Shown: positions 34,573 through 43,341 of the stretch, in pieces
How positions within the stretch are numbered: position 1 is the first letter of the stretch
Layout of the letters: each line of letters opens with the position of its first letter
Assembly: GCA_014695255.1 (NCBI GenBank)
Contig: JACJNX010000126.1
Location: 62,001 to 126,000 of the forward strand
DNA from: Cyanobacteria bacterium FACHB-63
GTDB lineage: Bacteria; Cyanobacteriota; Cyanobacteriia; Leptolyngbyales; Leptolyngbyaceae
Length of the DNA: 64,000 nucleotides
Direction: 5' to 3'
Translations under genes and position numbers: made by a program
The notes under the pieces: generated by a model
What the model was told of the DNA's origin: nothing
Seen by the model: only the letters and a program-made list of their open reading frames with translations
The model's database searches: none

Positions 34573-35832
34573 ATGACTGCTGAACTTGACTCGGCAATTC
34601 AACGATACAAAGCTGCGATCGTCGCGCTTGCTGAAGCCGACCATCCGGTTGCATCTGCGATCGTCCTAGAAGCCCTCATGGCACGCAACGACATCCAGGT
34701 ATCCCTTGAATCCACCCACCAAACCCCTGGATCAACCTTACAAATCATCAGCGAACTCGATCAACAATTGCGAACCCATGCCGCCACGATCGCGCCCTTC
34801 ACCCAATCTGCCGACTGGCGAGCTAGCTTTAGCCCGAAAGAAACTGCTTGGTGGTGGTTTCTAGAAGCCCCCAAGCCCAAAAGGTGGAGCCAATTCGATT
34901 GGTTCTGGACAGCCGCTTCCGTCACCTGTCTGACAATTTCTTTAGGATTAGTCACCGACATCTCCTCCCGTTTTTTGAAAGGAGGACCGGATGCCGTCGC
35001 TGCGATCGCAGTCAGTACGCAGAGTGTCCTCACTTTGCTAGCAGCCGGGGGCGCACTCACTAAGGCAGGTCACGAAGCAGGCAAACAAGTGCTGCGAGGG
35101 GTGACTTGCCCAGAACAATATTGGCAAGAAGTCGGAACTGCGGGATCGTTTCTCATTCTTGCTGGATTATTCAGTTTTCATCGCTCCCTACCCGCTGTCT
35201 CTCACTGGTATACAGAACAAGGACAGAAAGCTTATACCAGTGGAAATTGGGGCAGCGCTGAGGAACACTACAAACGTGCCTTAGAACTCGACGCCAATAA
35301 CGATCAAGCCCATTTTTGGCTAGGCAGACTTTACGAAGACTTGCAGAAGCCGGACGAAGCGAAAACTCAATATCAGTATGCCGGGGCGAAAATGCCAGAA
35401 GCAATCAACAACCTAGCGCGGCTCAACATTCTGAAAAAAGACTACACGACAGCAGTTTCCTTGCTGCAAGTCCCTTTATCTAATGAGAAAAGCCAGTCTC
35501 TTCCGCCAGAAATCAAGTTCACCCTATTAAAAAATCTAGGTTGGGCACGGCTTAAACAGAACAATTATGTTGATGCCGAAACTCACCTCACTGATGCGAT
35601 AGAACTTGAACGATCGGCAAAACTCGATCTAGCCAAAACCGTTGCCGCCTATTGCTTGAAAGCCCAAGTGATTGAAGCCCAAAGTAATTCCAAAAATCTC
35701 TTGCCTGCTCAGAAAAAAGCGTTGCCGGACTGGACAACCTGCCTACGCCACAGCAATGTCACCATTCCCGAAGAAGATGAGTGGCGCACAATCGCCCAAC
35801 AACGTCTCAGTAAATTGGAGGGAAACCCATGA
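34573..35832 (+). CDS. Membrane TPR protein of the CHAT operon
   Basis: The 419-residue protein begins 28 bp after the CHAT-TPR stop. A helical N-terminal region (1-100) precedes two to three hydrophobic segments (about 112-135, 140-165, 190-212). A soluble TPR region follows (about 215-415; e.g. EEHYKRALELDANNDQAHFWLGRLYED). It would place TPRs on one side of the membrane near the CHAT protease and is a likely partner or substrate. Its stop overlaps the next start (ATGA). Confidence 0.7.
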   Translation: MTAELDSAIQRYKAAIVALAEADHPVASAIVLEALMARNDIQVSLESTHQTPGSTLQIISELDQQLRTHAATIAPFTQSADWRASFSPKETAWWWFLEAPKPKRWSQFDWFWTAASVTCLTISLGLVTDISSRFLKGGPDAVAAIAVSTQSVLTLLAAGGALTKAGHEAGKQVLRGVTCPEQYWQEVGTAGSFLILAGLFSFHRSLPAVSHWYTEQGQKAYTSGNWGSAEEHYKRALELDANNDQAHFWLGRLYEDLQKPDEAKTQYQYAGAKMPEAINNLARLNILKKDYTTAVSLLQVPLSNEKSQSLPPEIKFTLLKNLGWARLKQNNYVDAETHLTDAIELERSAKLDLAKTVAAYCLKAQVIEAQSNSKNLLPAQKKALPDWTTCLRHSNVTIPEEDEWRTIAQQRLSKLEGNP

Positions 35833-37046
35833 GATACAAGCCTTCGTTTAACCCCTCGTGGATTCACTTCAATCTGTTACTTGCGTTAATCACGATTACG
35901 ATTGTCGAACTCCCTACTCTTGCTCAGTCTTCCTCAGCGAATCTACCTCGTACTGCCAGAATTGCCAAGATTACGGGCAAAGGCAAAGTGCGAGTTGATG
36001 GCGAATCCCCCCGAAGAAAGTTTTTCGCCGGGGAGAAAACAGAACTGAACAAAGGTGACCTGATTTTTCCGGAGCAAGGCGTGCGGGTGACAATTCTTTG
36101 TCCGAATGGCTCACAGAAGTCTGTCAGCCCTGGAGTGCCATCAGGATTAGGTACGATTTGTCCGGTATGGTCAACAGTCGCTGCTCGGGGAACCCAAGAT
36201 CCCGGTACCGCAGGTGGTATCAACACTGCCATTCCTTACCTAATTTCTCCCCGTCACACACTCTTATTAAATGCATCTCCCCTTTTGCGCTGGAATGCTG
36301 TTGCAGGTGCCAGTCAATATACAGTTGAAGTTAGAAGCCTATCAGGTACGGTATGGAAAACCCAAACTAGGGAAACGCAAGTTTCCTATGCAGGCAAGCC
36401 CTTAACCCCTGGAACGACTTACTCGTTGTTAGTAACAACCAACACTAAACGATCGTCTCAGGAAGATAAAATGCCAGGTGGAGAGTTAGCGACTAGCTTG
36501 GATTTCAAGATATTACGACCCTCAGAAGCCGCAGAGGTTCGGGCAATGGCTGCAAAACTGCTTCAGTCCAATGCAAAAAATGAGGCAGCCACCTTAATGC
36601 TGGCGACCTACTACGGAGATTATGTCTTGCCCTCCAGAGCGATCGCAGCCTATGGTCTGTCACAAGATAACTATCAAACCTACAGCTTGACCGCAGAAGC
36701 CATTTCAATTCTAGAGTCTCAGCTTCAACAGGGAAAACAATCCGCCACCCTATATCGCACTCTGGGAGACTTGTACTGGCAAAGCGGATTGATTCGCTTA
36801 GCGGGTAATGCCTACAAAAAGGCGATCACCAAAGTCCAGAGCTCAGAAGATTTAGAAGAATGGACGCTTGCATATTATGGATTGGGAAAAGTGTATGCCG
36901 TTCTCAAAGAGCCTCAACAAACGCTTCAATGTCTGAGTCAAGCCAGAATCGGTTTTATTTTTCTAGATAATGAAGAAAAAGCGAAAGAATTAGATCGCCA
37001 GATAGAACGCTTGAGAGAAACGACAGTGAATTCGTTAACCCGGTAA
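35829..37046 (+). CDS. Secreted FecR-like and TPR protein
   Basis: The 405-residue protein has an N-terminal hydrophobic signal (FNLLLALITITIVELPTLAQ, cleavage likely after AQS). A FecR-like beta region follows (KVRVDGESPRRKFFAGEKTELNKGDLIFPEQGVRVTI), then a fibronectin-like or sugar-binding-like beta segment (ASQYTVEVRSLSGTVWKT) and a TPR end (about 280-395). In cyanobacteria such proteins commonly accompany CHAT-TPR genes. It overlaps the previous gene by four bases. Its role with the protease is inferred from context. Confidence 0.65.
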   Translation: MRYKPSFNPSWIHFNLLLALITITIVELPTLAQSSSANLPRTARIAKITGKGKVRVDGESPRRKFFAGEKTELNKGDLIFPEQGVRVTILCPNGSQKSVSPGVPSGLGTICPVWSTVAARGTQDPGTAGGINTAIPYLISPRHTLLLNASPLLRWNAVAGASQYTVEVRSLSGTVWKTQTRETQVSYAGKPLTPGTTYSLLVTTNTKRSSQEDKMPGGELATSLDFKILRPSEAAEVRAMAAKLLQSNAKNEAATLMLATYYGDYVLPSRAIAAYGLSQDNYQTYSLTAEAISILESQLQQGKQSATLYRTLGDLYWQSGLIRLAGNAYKKAITKVQSSEDLEEWTLAYYGLGKVYAVLKEPQQTLQCLSQARIGFIFLDNEEKAKELDRQIERLRETTVNSLTR

Positions 37047-37239
37047 AAGAAGCAGCTCCCCTAAAATGACGCTCAATTTGTTAAGTCTTGCGACCACGAC
37101 ACTTGATTTGTTAATCGCTCTTTTTCTCTTTGACATAATGATCAAGCCTGAAATGGCCATAGTTTGAGCATCCCAGCAGTTCTGCTAATAACGACACTAA
37201 TGTGTTGGGACGACAGATAATTGCTCTTCCCAAGTTTTG

Positions 37240-37378
37240 ATACTGCTGGCGAAACTTTTCTTTACACCTGTAACCTTGATTTCAGGGTTTATTACATTAC
37301 AAAGCTTAACTGTTTGAGGTTGATCGACAGCGAAATTTCAAGAAGTTTGAGTATTAAGCAATGTTTCGCCAGCAGTAT
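37240..37378. repeat. MITE-like element with 16-bp terminal inverted repeats
   Basis: ATACTGCTGGCGAAAC (37240-37255) and its perfect complement (37363-37378) bound 139 bp of AT-rich sequence with no gene. This fits a miniature transposable element or an IS remnant. No clear target duplication is visible. The remainder of 37047-37422 shows no gene. Confidence 0.55.
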
Positions 37379-37422
37379 AAAAATCAGAAAAGAGCCCAAA
37401 AAGCCCGGAACGCGACACGAGC

Positions 37423-40086
37423 TTATCGATAGAGTTCGATAGGCACTCCCAACGCCGTTGCGGTCAAGTTCTTGTCGAGCGTGATAGATCCGTCGCTTAC
37501 GGCGATGACGCGCGCGTTACGAGGCAAATGGTTGTCCCAAAATTGCTCATTGTTAAACACCAAGTCGCCGACCTTAAAGTCAAGTGGCACTCCACCGCTG
37601 TAGCCATCGCTTCGCCGCACGTTGCTGATGACGGGCGACCCAGCCGTCGTGTCCCCGCGATACTGGAACGTCGTGCTCTTGTGGAACGTCTGGTAGAGGT
37701 AGAGGTAACCGGTCGGCAGCACAGGAACGATCGGCACATACTTGCCCGTCGAATCGATTCTATAGTTGGTCACCATTGTTGCCGATACCTGCCAGTTGGA
37801 GCCACTCGGCGCAACGGTGTCAACGACGAACATGGTGTTGGAATTCTGATGCCACAGAATGCACCCCGGCTCGATCCTCCACCAGTTGCTGCCCTGCCGG
37901 GAGCCCAGGTAGTCGAACATCAGGCGGAGCGTCGCAGGATCGAAGGACGGCGAGATCGCCTCGTTCCCGAAAGGGATGGGGCAGGCTGTGTTGACCATCT
38001 GAACGGGGACCAGCGGACCCGTGGAGCCGACCCCATACTGGATGTACCGGACATATCTGTGAATTTGTGATCGGTGGCTGACGGTGTCGGTGTAGCCCCC
38101 CTCCGATGTCGGCGACGGCAGCGATGGGTAAGGGTCGGGCAGGCCCTGCAAAGGCGTGATGTTGGCTCTTCCCTGGAGCTCTCTGTCATCCGTCAGCACC
38201 GCGGCCCCGCCGAGCAGGTAGTTGTACGCGAGCTTCTGCGCGTCAGATGTGATCGCATCGTCGTTGTAACCCCACCCTTGGAGCGACGAGTTCTTCAACA
38301 GGATTTTGCCACCCCAGAAGGAGGAAACGAGCCCAAAGTTACCCCTGAACAACACGTTGGTGGAGTTGAACGACAGCGGTGCGAACCCCTGGAAGAAGGG
38401 CACGTTGTAGATCTCGCCCGTGACTTCGCCGTTCGTGAACCCGGCATAAATAAGCGTGCATCCGTTGAAGACAATTGGGCTGGTCGACGCGCCGCTGACG
38501 TCAGCCACGCCTAAGCGGATAAACTCCTCCACGTAGAAGCTCTCGAAGACGACGGGCCCGGCTTTGTCAGAGTTCGGGAGCGAGAACAACTGGTAGATCT
38601 GACTGGCGCTGCAATTCACTACCGGGCCACCGATCCTCCCGTTCTGCTGCCCGACGATATCCGTCGACAGGATCGTGTGGACGTACTGGAACTCTGAATT
38701 GTAAATGCCGACATTGCGCGACTGCGAGTTCCCGACGGACACGGCGTAGCTGCAGTTGTTAATGATAGCGTCGCGGATAGTAGTGAAGTCGCCATTCCCG
38801 TCGGCGCCGCACGGCTGATTGGCGATGCCCACGAAGAAGCCGTCGATCGTCACGTTCTCAATTGTGGTGTTCGACGAAAAAGGCTTGTTGTACTGGCTTG
38901 AGATGCTGGTCCAGCTCGGGTAGCTCACGTTCGGGTAGGACACCGCGGGCTGTGGGCCGGAGTACGGATCGATGGCGATTCCGGCGTAGGGCGCGTAGCG
39001 CGTGAGCCCACTCGGGGCGACGTTCGTCACCCAGTGCTTGGGATCGGAGACGTCCTCATAGCTTACTACCTGCTTGTTGATGAGCGGGCCCCAAGTGTCC
39101 AGGCCATAGCGATAGCTCATCCCCGTGATGCTGACGTTCTTGATCTTGACGTTGCGTCCGCCCTGCACAACGATCGCAGGCGCATTCGAGAACCTCGCGG
39201 TGATGGTGACCCCAGGGAAACCCGTGTCGCCCGCAAAAGCGCTGTCCGCGCCGATAAGGTTGACTGTCGCGAAGGTGTGACCGTAGCCGAGGTGGATCGG
39301 CCCGCTCGTCGAATAAACTCCGCTCGGCATGAATACGTTCGCGATCTTGTTGCGCAGTGCATGGTTGATCGTCGCTTGGATCGCGGCCGTATCGTCCGTT
39401 CTACCGTCGCCCTTAGCTCCGAAGTACTTCACGGAGAGACCGTCGATCGGCAGTATCCTCACCCACCCGCCGGTCGAGTCCTGAGTCGGTTTGATGATCG
39501 TGCCGGCGTCGTCTGCATCGATCGATTGAGCGTCCCAAGCAAAGATGCCGCCGCCGCCATCGTTGGGGGCGTAATAGCCGCTCGTAGACACCTGGTCGCC
39601 CTGGGAGCCGTGCACGAGCCGGAGATCGGCGACGGTGTTCACGGAGCGCACCGTCGCTGGAGCCAGCGAAACGCCGAGCGCGCCGAGTTTGATCGAGTGC
39701 GCTGTCGACTGAAAGCTGAGCCCCAGATGCAGCGTCACAGCATTGCCTGCGCTTGTGGCCTTGCCGACCATGGAGACGTGTGTCGTGGCCGTTGTGCTGT
39801 TGAGCGCCGTTGGGTCGTCGTGGATCACCGTTGCCTGATTGGGCGCTCCCATCCCGGTGAGCCGCACCTGTGAAATAAAGCTCGCGGCGTCCGAAACCTC
39901 GTAGCCGATGGTGACGCTTTCAATGCGAAGGCCCTCAGGTAGGCCGAGCGGAAACGAAATCCATTTGACGCCCGTTGTGGTCTTAGCCTTGACAAGGGTC
40001 CATGGATGGTCGTCGAACGGATAGCTGAGTTCCAGAGATGGATCTCCGGTGACGTAACCGGCCGGGCTGAACCAACGTGTCTCCAT
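37423..40086 (-). CDS. Tailspike/pectate-lyase-like beta-helix protein
   Basis: I start at the ATG at 40086 (METRWFSPAG), preceded by GGAGAAAG; the longer frame runs back into an attC-like site. The 887-residue protein has an N-terminal beta domain (1-165), then the signature KYFGAKGDGRTDDTAAIQAT (about 245-265) that opens the parallel beta-helix of pectate-lyase-3/phage tailspike proteins. Repeated short strands follow (to about 600), with a C-terminal beta domain. Members cleave or bind polysaccharide. No signal peptide is seen. The gene is distinctly richer in G and C than its neighbours, a sign of transfer from a different host. Confidence 0.7.
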   Translation of the reverse strand: METRWFSPAGYVTGDPSLELSYPFDDHPWTLVKAKTTTGVKWISFPLGLPEGLRIESVTIGYEVSDAASFISQVRLTGMGAPNQATVIHDDPTALNSTTATTHVSMVGKATSAGNAVTLHLGLSFQSTAHSIKLGALGVSLAPATVRSVNTVADLRLVHGSQGDQVSTSGYYAPNDGGGGIFAWDAQSIDADDAGTIIKPTQDSTGGWVRILPIDGLSVKYFGAKGDGRTDDTAAIQATINHALRNKIANVFMPSGVYSTSGPIHLGYGHTFATVNLIGADSAFAGDTGFPGVTITARFSNAPAIVVQGGRNVKIKNVSITGMSYRYGLDTWGPLINKQVVSYEDVSDPKHWVTNVAPSGLTRYAPYAGIAIDPYSGPQPAVSYPNVSYPSWTSISSQYNKPFSSNTTIENVTIDGFFVGIANQPCGADGNGDFTTIRDAIINNCSYAVSVGNSQSRNVGIYNSEFQYVHTILSTDIVGQQNGRIGGPVVNCSASQIYQLFSLPNSDKAGPVVFESFYVEEFIRLGVADVSGASTSPIVFNGCTLIYAGFTNGEVTGEIYNVPFFQGFAPLSFNSTNVLFRGNFGLVSSFWGGKILLKNSSLQGWGYNDDAITSDAQKLAYNYLLGGAAVLTDDRELQGRANITPLQGLPDPYPSLPSPTSEGGYTDTVSHRSQIHRYVRYIQYGVGSTGPLVPVQMVNTACPIPFGNEAISPSFDPATLRLMFDYLGSRQGSNWWRIEPGCILWHQNSNTMFVVDTVAPSGSNWQVSATMVTNYRIDSTGKYVPIVPVLPTGYLYLYQTFHKSTTFQYRGDTTAGSPVISNVRRSDGYSGGVPLDFKVGDLVFNNEQFWDNHLPRNARVIAVSDGSITLDKNLTATALGVPIELYR

Positions 40087-40143
40087 GATGCTTTCTCCAT
40101 GTGTCTGGCTTAGAAGGCTCGAAACAGCTCGTAGGGCTGGTCT

Positions 40144-40239
40144 GCCCAACGACCAAGCTCACCGCCAGCGGGGCTTCAGGGAGCTTGATGCCACGAAAGG
40201 CTGACTGCCCTGCCGGTCGGGTGCAGCGACTGGTTAGGC
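40144..40239 (-). other. attC-like integron recombination site C
   Basis: On the minus strand the 96-bp site opens with GCCTAAC and closes with GTTGGGC, both exact matches to the attC consensus (RYYYAAC and GTTRRRY). The arms CAGTCGCTGCACCC and GGTGAGCTTGGTC pair with one extra G in the first. The stop codon of the gene at 40234 lies inside GCCTAAC, as in many integron cassettes. Confidence 0.75.
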
Positions 40240-40674
40240 GCGAATGAAACCCGGCGGGAATCCATCCATGATTACAATGTCAGACCAAAAGGGAATTGGT
40301 TCGTCCCAACCAATAATTTGAACGGCGAAGCGAACACCGCCGTCAAACGGTGCAATGCTGGTAACCGTGAAGTCGGCTGAACCGATAAAACGTTGTGGTG
40401 AAGCTGTAGAATTGGCTTCGTCGCCTTCACTAGCGGTTACTAGCACAACAGACTGATGGTTGATGTCTGAGTAGTTAAATGTACAGATTACTCGACCTCG
40501 ATAACGCCCCCAGCAAACACGAAACAACCCTGCGCCGTTGCTGGTCAGCGCCGTCCGCATAACTGGTTGTTCGGCCTCTCCCTTTTTGTCCGTCTCGACC
40601 GCTACGCCTGCGGTTAGCTGCGTAGCAGTCGAATCATACGCCGATGATCTGAGTTCTGGCATGACAATCTCCAT
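40234..40674 (-). CDS. Small cassette-borne hypothetical protein
   Basis: The 146-residue protein (MEIVMPELRSSAYDSTATQL) is beta-rich and acidic with no signal peptide, and resembles no family I know. It sits exactly between attC-like sites D and C on the minus strand, with its stop inside C, so it has the structure of a single-gene integron cassette. An internal start at Met5 is possible. Confidence 0.6.
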   Translation of the reverse strand: MEIVMPELRSSAYDSTATQLTAGVAVETDKKGEAEQPVMRTALTSNGAGLFRVCWGRYRGRVICTFNYSDINHQSVVLVTASEGDEANSTASPQRFIGSADFTVTSIAPFDGGVRFAVQIIGWDEPIPFWSDIVIMDGFPPGFIRA

Positions 40675-40747
40675 GCGTTTGGGGACTGCTTTTGCTCGAG
40701 TAGATAGTTTGCCGTCGCAACCGACTAGAACAGTAGAATAAGCGAGC

Positions 40748-40835
40748 GCCTAACGTTCCGCTTAACCCGCCGTAGATATCCTCGAACTCTCAACAAATAA
40801 CCTTTCGTCGGTCGGGTGCAAGCGGGTTGTTATGC
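40748..40835 (-). other. attC-like integron recombination site D
   Basis: On the minus strand the 88-bp site starts GCATAACAACCCGCTTGCAC and ends GGTTAAGCGGAACGTTAGGC. The arms pair, with one extra G in the first arm, and GTTAGGC is a perfect R' match. It separates the pentapeptide gene at 40964 from the cassette gene at 40234. Confidence 0.75.
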
Positions 40836-40963
40836 GACGACTCCTAGCAGCATCTTACTCAATCTATTAGGCATCATGCCCCTTCTGCATAGGTTCTTTG
40901 CAAAAGGGGCGTGGAACCAGAAAACTTTCCGGCACAGATTCCCCTCTTTTGCCACCTGCGCAA

Positions 40964-41449
40964 TCAGCGTCTCATATTGGTCGTGTTAGCACCGCTCAGA
41001 TTCGCACCTTGAAAGTTAGCTCCGGTTGCAACCACATCGCTCAGATCGGCGTTCCGCAAATCAGTGCCGCGGCAGGTAGCATTTTGCATGCTTCCCCTTT
41101 GCATATTTACCTGGTGGAAGTCAGCGCCGCGAAGGTTGCTACCGTCGAATATTGCCCGTTGGAGATCGGACTCATGAAAGTCGGCACCGATGCAGTTAAC
41201 CCCGGCAAAATTGGCGTCTGGTGCAGAGACTGGGCTGAAATCTGCCCCTAACAGCCTGGCACCTCCCAGGTTAGCGCGGGTGAAATTGGCGTTCGTGCAG
41301 TTTGCACCATAGAAATCAGCCCCCACCAAGATACAGCCAGTGAAGTTGCAGGCGCTGCAGTTTGCGCCATAGAAACTAGCACCCGAAAGATCTCTCCCAC
41401 TAAAGTCCGTGCTTGAGATGTCTGCTCCAACAAAACGTTCCCCTGCCAT
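40964..41449 (-). CDS. Pentapeptide-repeat protein
   Basis: The 161-residue protein is almost wholly pentapeptide repeats (MAGERFVGADISSTDFSGRD and similar), with several cysteines in the repeat cores (GANCSACNFTGC). It starts at an ATG after GAGGAGAAATCAAA, an ideal ribosome binding site. There is no membrane segment, in contrast to the other pentapeptide gene. An attC-like site lies 128 bp past its stop, so it may be another cassette gene. Function is unknown; DNA-mimic roles are known for some relatives. Confidence 0.8.
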   Translation of the reverse strand: MAGERFVGADISSTDFSGRDLSGASFYGANCSACNFTGCILVGADFYGANCTNANFTRANLGGARLLGADFSPVSAPDANFAGVNCIGADFHESDLQRAIFDGSNLRGADFHQVNMQRGSMQNATCRGTDLRNADLSDVVATGANFQGANLSGANTTNMRR

Positions 41450-41584
41450 TTTGATTTCTCCTCAAGAAGCTAATTTAGTACTAACGATCTGAGTTGAGGT
41501 GCTTGCCTAGCCTCAGACAGAAACAAGCTACCTTAATGGACTTACTGCGGTTGGCATAACTTGTTATTAGACGGATTTGCTCCC

Positions 41585-41789
41585 TCCAAGTCTGTATATC
41601 ATCTCTAAATTGGGATCTTAGGCAGAGGTCGATCTGGATAATGCCCTGGATCAGCACATTATCCAGATGAAGAGCTGCATAACACCCCAAATCGGAACGA
41701 TATGCAGACAAAGATTTGTATAACACCCCAAAATGGGTGATTAGGCAGACGAAGATCTGTACAACACAATGTATGGAGATGTTATACAG
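41585..41789. repeat. Five tandem 41-bp hairpin repeats
   Basis: Five degenerate units of exactly 41 bp (41585, 41626, 41667, 41708, 41749) each form a hairpin ending in CAG. Paired arms change together between units: CTGGATAAT/ATTATCCAG, CTGCATA/TATGCAG and CTGTACAACA/TGTTATACAG. The array lies 136-340 bp upstream of the pentapeptide gene and is not coding, since 41 is not a multiple of 3. Confidence 0.75.
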
Positions 41790-41893
41790 AGAAACTATTC
41801 GATAATAACTCCACTTCTGAAGCACATTTGAATTCCTTAGCAATTTTTTATCATCCAGAGACGATTAGCGCAAAGCGCAACTCCGCAGATACT

Positions 41894-43095
41894 CAACTGG
41901 TTGCGGGTTTTGCTTAAAAGTTGATGTGAACTGTTGAACAGCAAGATCAAATTGAGCTTTCAAAGGAAAAGCACGATCAAAATTGATCGTTTCCCTGCCC
42001 CTTTTGCCAATATTTACGATTTCAAGACCTGACAATGCTGGACCTCGCTCGCTGAGACTTTCAGGAGAATAGATGAGGGAGAGGTTAGCTCTGGCAGAAA
42101 TGCTAGAGATTGATCATTGTGTAAGCCAAGGTTTTCAAGGCATAATGCAAGCTGCTGATCCGCTCGAAGCGCAGCAGCAAGCAACGGAGCTTATCCTCCC
42201 AAGCAAAGACATGCTCGATGGTGCGAAACCCTTCCTGAAAGATTGCCAGATCGAAGATCGGCTTGCGTCCCCGCTTCGGAGTCTTTCTGCCACGCGAATT
42301 TGCAGGAATATTCGGAATCATGCCACGATTGAAGATGGCTTTGCGGTTCGCTCGACTATCGTAACCCCCATCGAGACTGACGGTGGTCTGGTTCAAGTCG
42401 AGTCCGATCTTGTGAGCGATGCGGGTGACTTGCGGCAGTGCTGCCTGCAACAGCGGTGATTCGTTCCGGTTCCCAGGAGCCGACACAAAAGGCGCAATGA
42501 CATTGCAATTGCGAACGCCGCAGGCGCAGCGAAGCTGTGCACAGAAAGCAACTACTTTGTCTCCTTTGAGGTGTTTGTGCCCGCTGAATCCGAGATTGTC
42601 CCCGCCTTTCTTCGCAGCAGTCGTCGTCCCATCGCCGTGGATCACGCCAAGGTCAAGCAACTCCTTCTGATGAAGCTGCAAAACGGACCCCGCGAAAATG
42701 GCATCAAAGCACCCTTGAGCTTCATAGCGCCGAAAGGCTAGCATAGATCCGAGTGTAGTGGATTTCCGGCTGCCCCGCTTTGTCCGTTTCGATGGGCAGC
42801 TCTTTCCACTGACATCCGAGGTACAACAGTTTCAGGATGTAGTTAAAGATTGCGTGCAACAAGAGCTTCGGCTGCGGTCCGCGACTCCCAATTGGCAGAT
42901 GCGGCAAGACAAATTCCTTGAACTGTGCTGAGGTCAAATTCGTTGGAATCGATTGCCAGGGTTTAGGTTGAGCCATCATTCTTCCAATTCTTGTCAAACT
43001 CAAAAGGCTTGTGTCACTTTAGCTTGAGTCGATGGAAATTCAAACCAGAGGCTTTTAGACAAATTCATCCAGAGGGCGAAACCCGCAACCAGTTG
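41894..43095. mobile_element. IS5-like insertion sequence with frameshifted transposase
   Basis: The 1202-bp element is bounded by 20-bp inverted repeats with one mismatch (CAACTGGTTGCGGGTTTTGC at 41894-41913, complement at 43076-43095). No target duplication is evident. It interrupts a fragment reading REFGLSRTQEIVVDCNGRLL on the minus strand (about 43110-43240), whose continuation is not seen on the other side. Confidence 0.75.
42103..43003 (-). pseudogene. IS5-like transposase in two frames
   Basis: The N-terminal frame 43003-42722 (PKPWQSIPTNLTSAQFKEFV to RIYASLSAL) overlaps the frame 42744-42103 (LAFRRYEAQGCFDAIFAG to YTMINL). Together they form one DDE transposase with HGDGTTTAAKK, SLDGGYDSRANRKA and a C-terminal EHVFAWEDKLRCL. 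Joining needs a frame change in the 23-bp overlap. Either the copy is inactivated or it uses frameshifting. Confidence 0.75.
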
Positions 43096-43341
43096 AAATT
43101 GAGCATTCTCGCCATCGTTCTCCGGTCAATTGTTTTGTCAATATTTTAGATTGATTGCCTATTGCCACCAGCCCAAGAAGCCTTCCATTGCAATCGACCA
43201 CAATCTCTTGCGTCCGGCTTAACCCGAATTCACGCTAATCAAAATCTTCCCTGGTGCCAGGTAACGAAGCGCTGAACGGAGATTACTTGTCCGAAAAGGC
43301 TGCTATTACAAATCTTTGGAATCTACGGAAACTGTTAGATG

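Noticed and set aside
39034..39873. 279-codon plus-strand frame and others opposite the tailspike gene
   Set aside because: Long antisense frames are expected in GC-rich coding sequence; this one is rich in Arg, Asp and Val with no domain, while the minus strand has a clear beta-helix signature.
41554..41572. GCATAACTTGTTAT as a further attC site
   Set aside because: The two halves are adjacent with no intervening stem and no conserved inner arms.
41585..41789. CRISPR or protein-coding repeat, including a 120-codon minus-strand frame at 41481-41843
   Set aside because: Units are contiguous 41-bp direct repeats without unique spacers, and 41 is not a multiple of three, so neither CRISPR nor a repeat protein fits.
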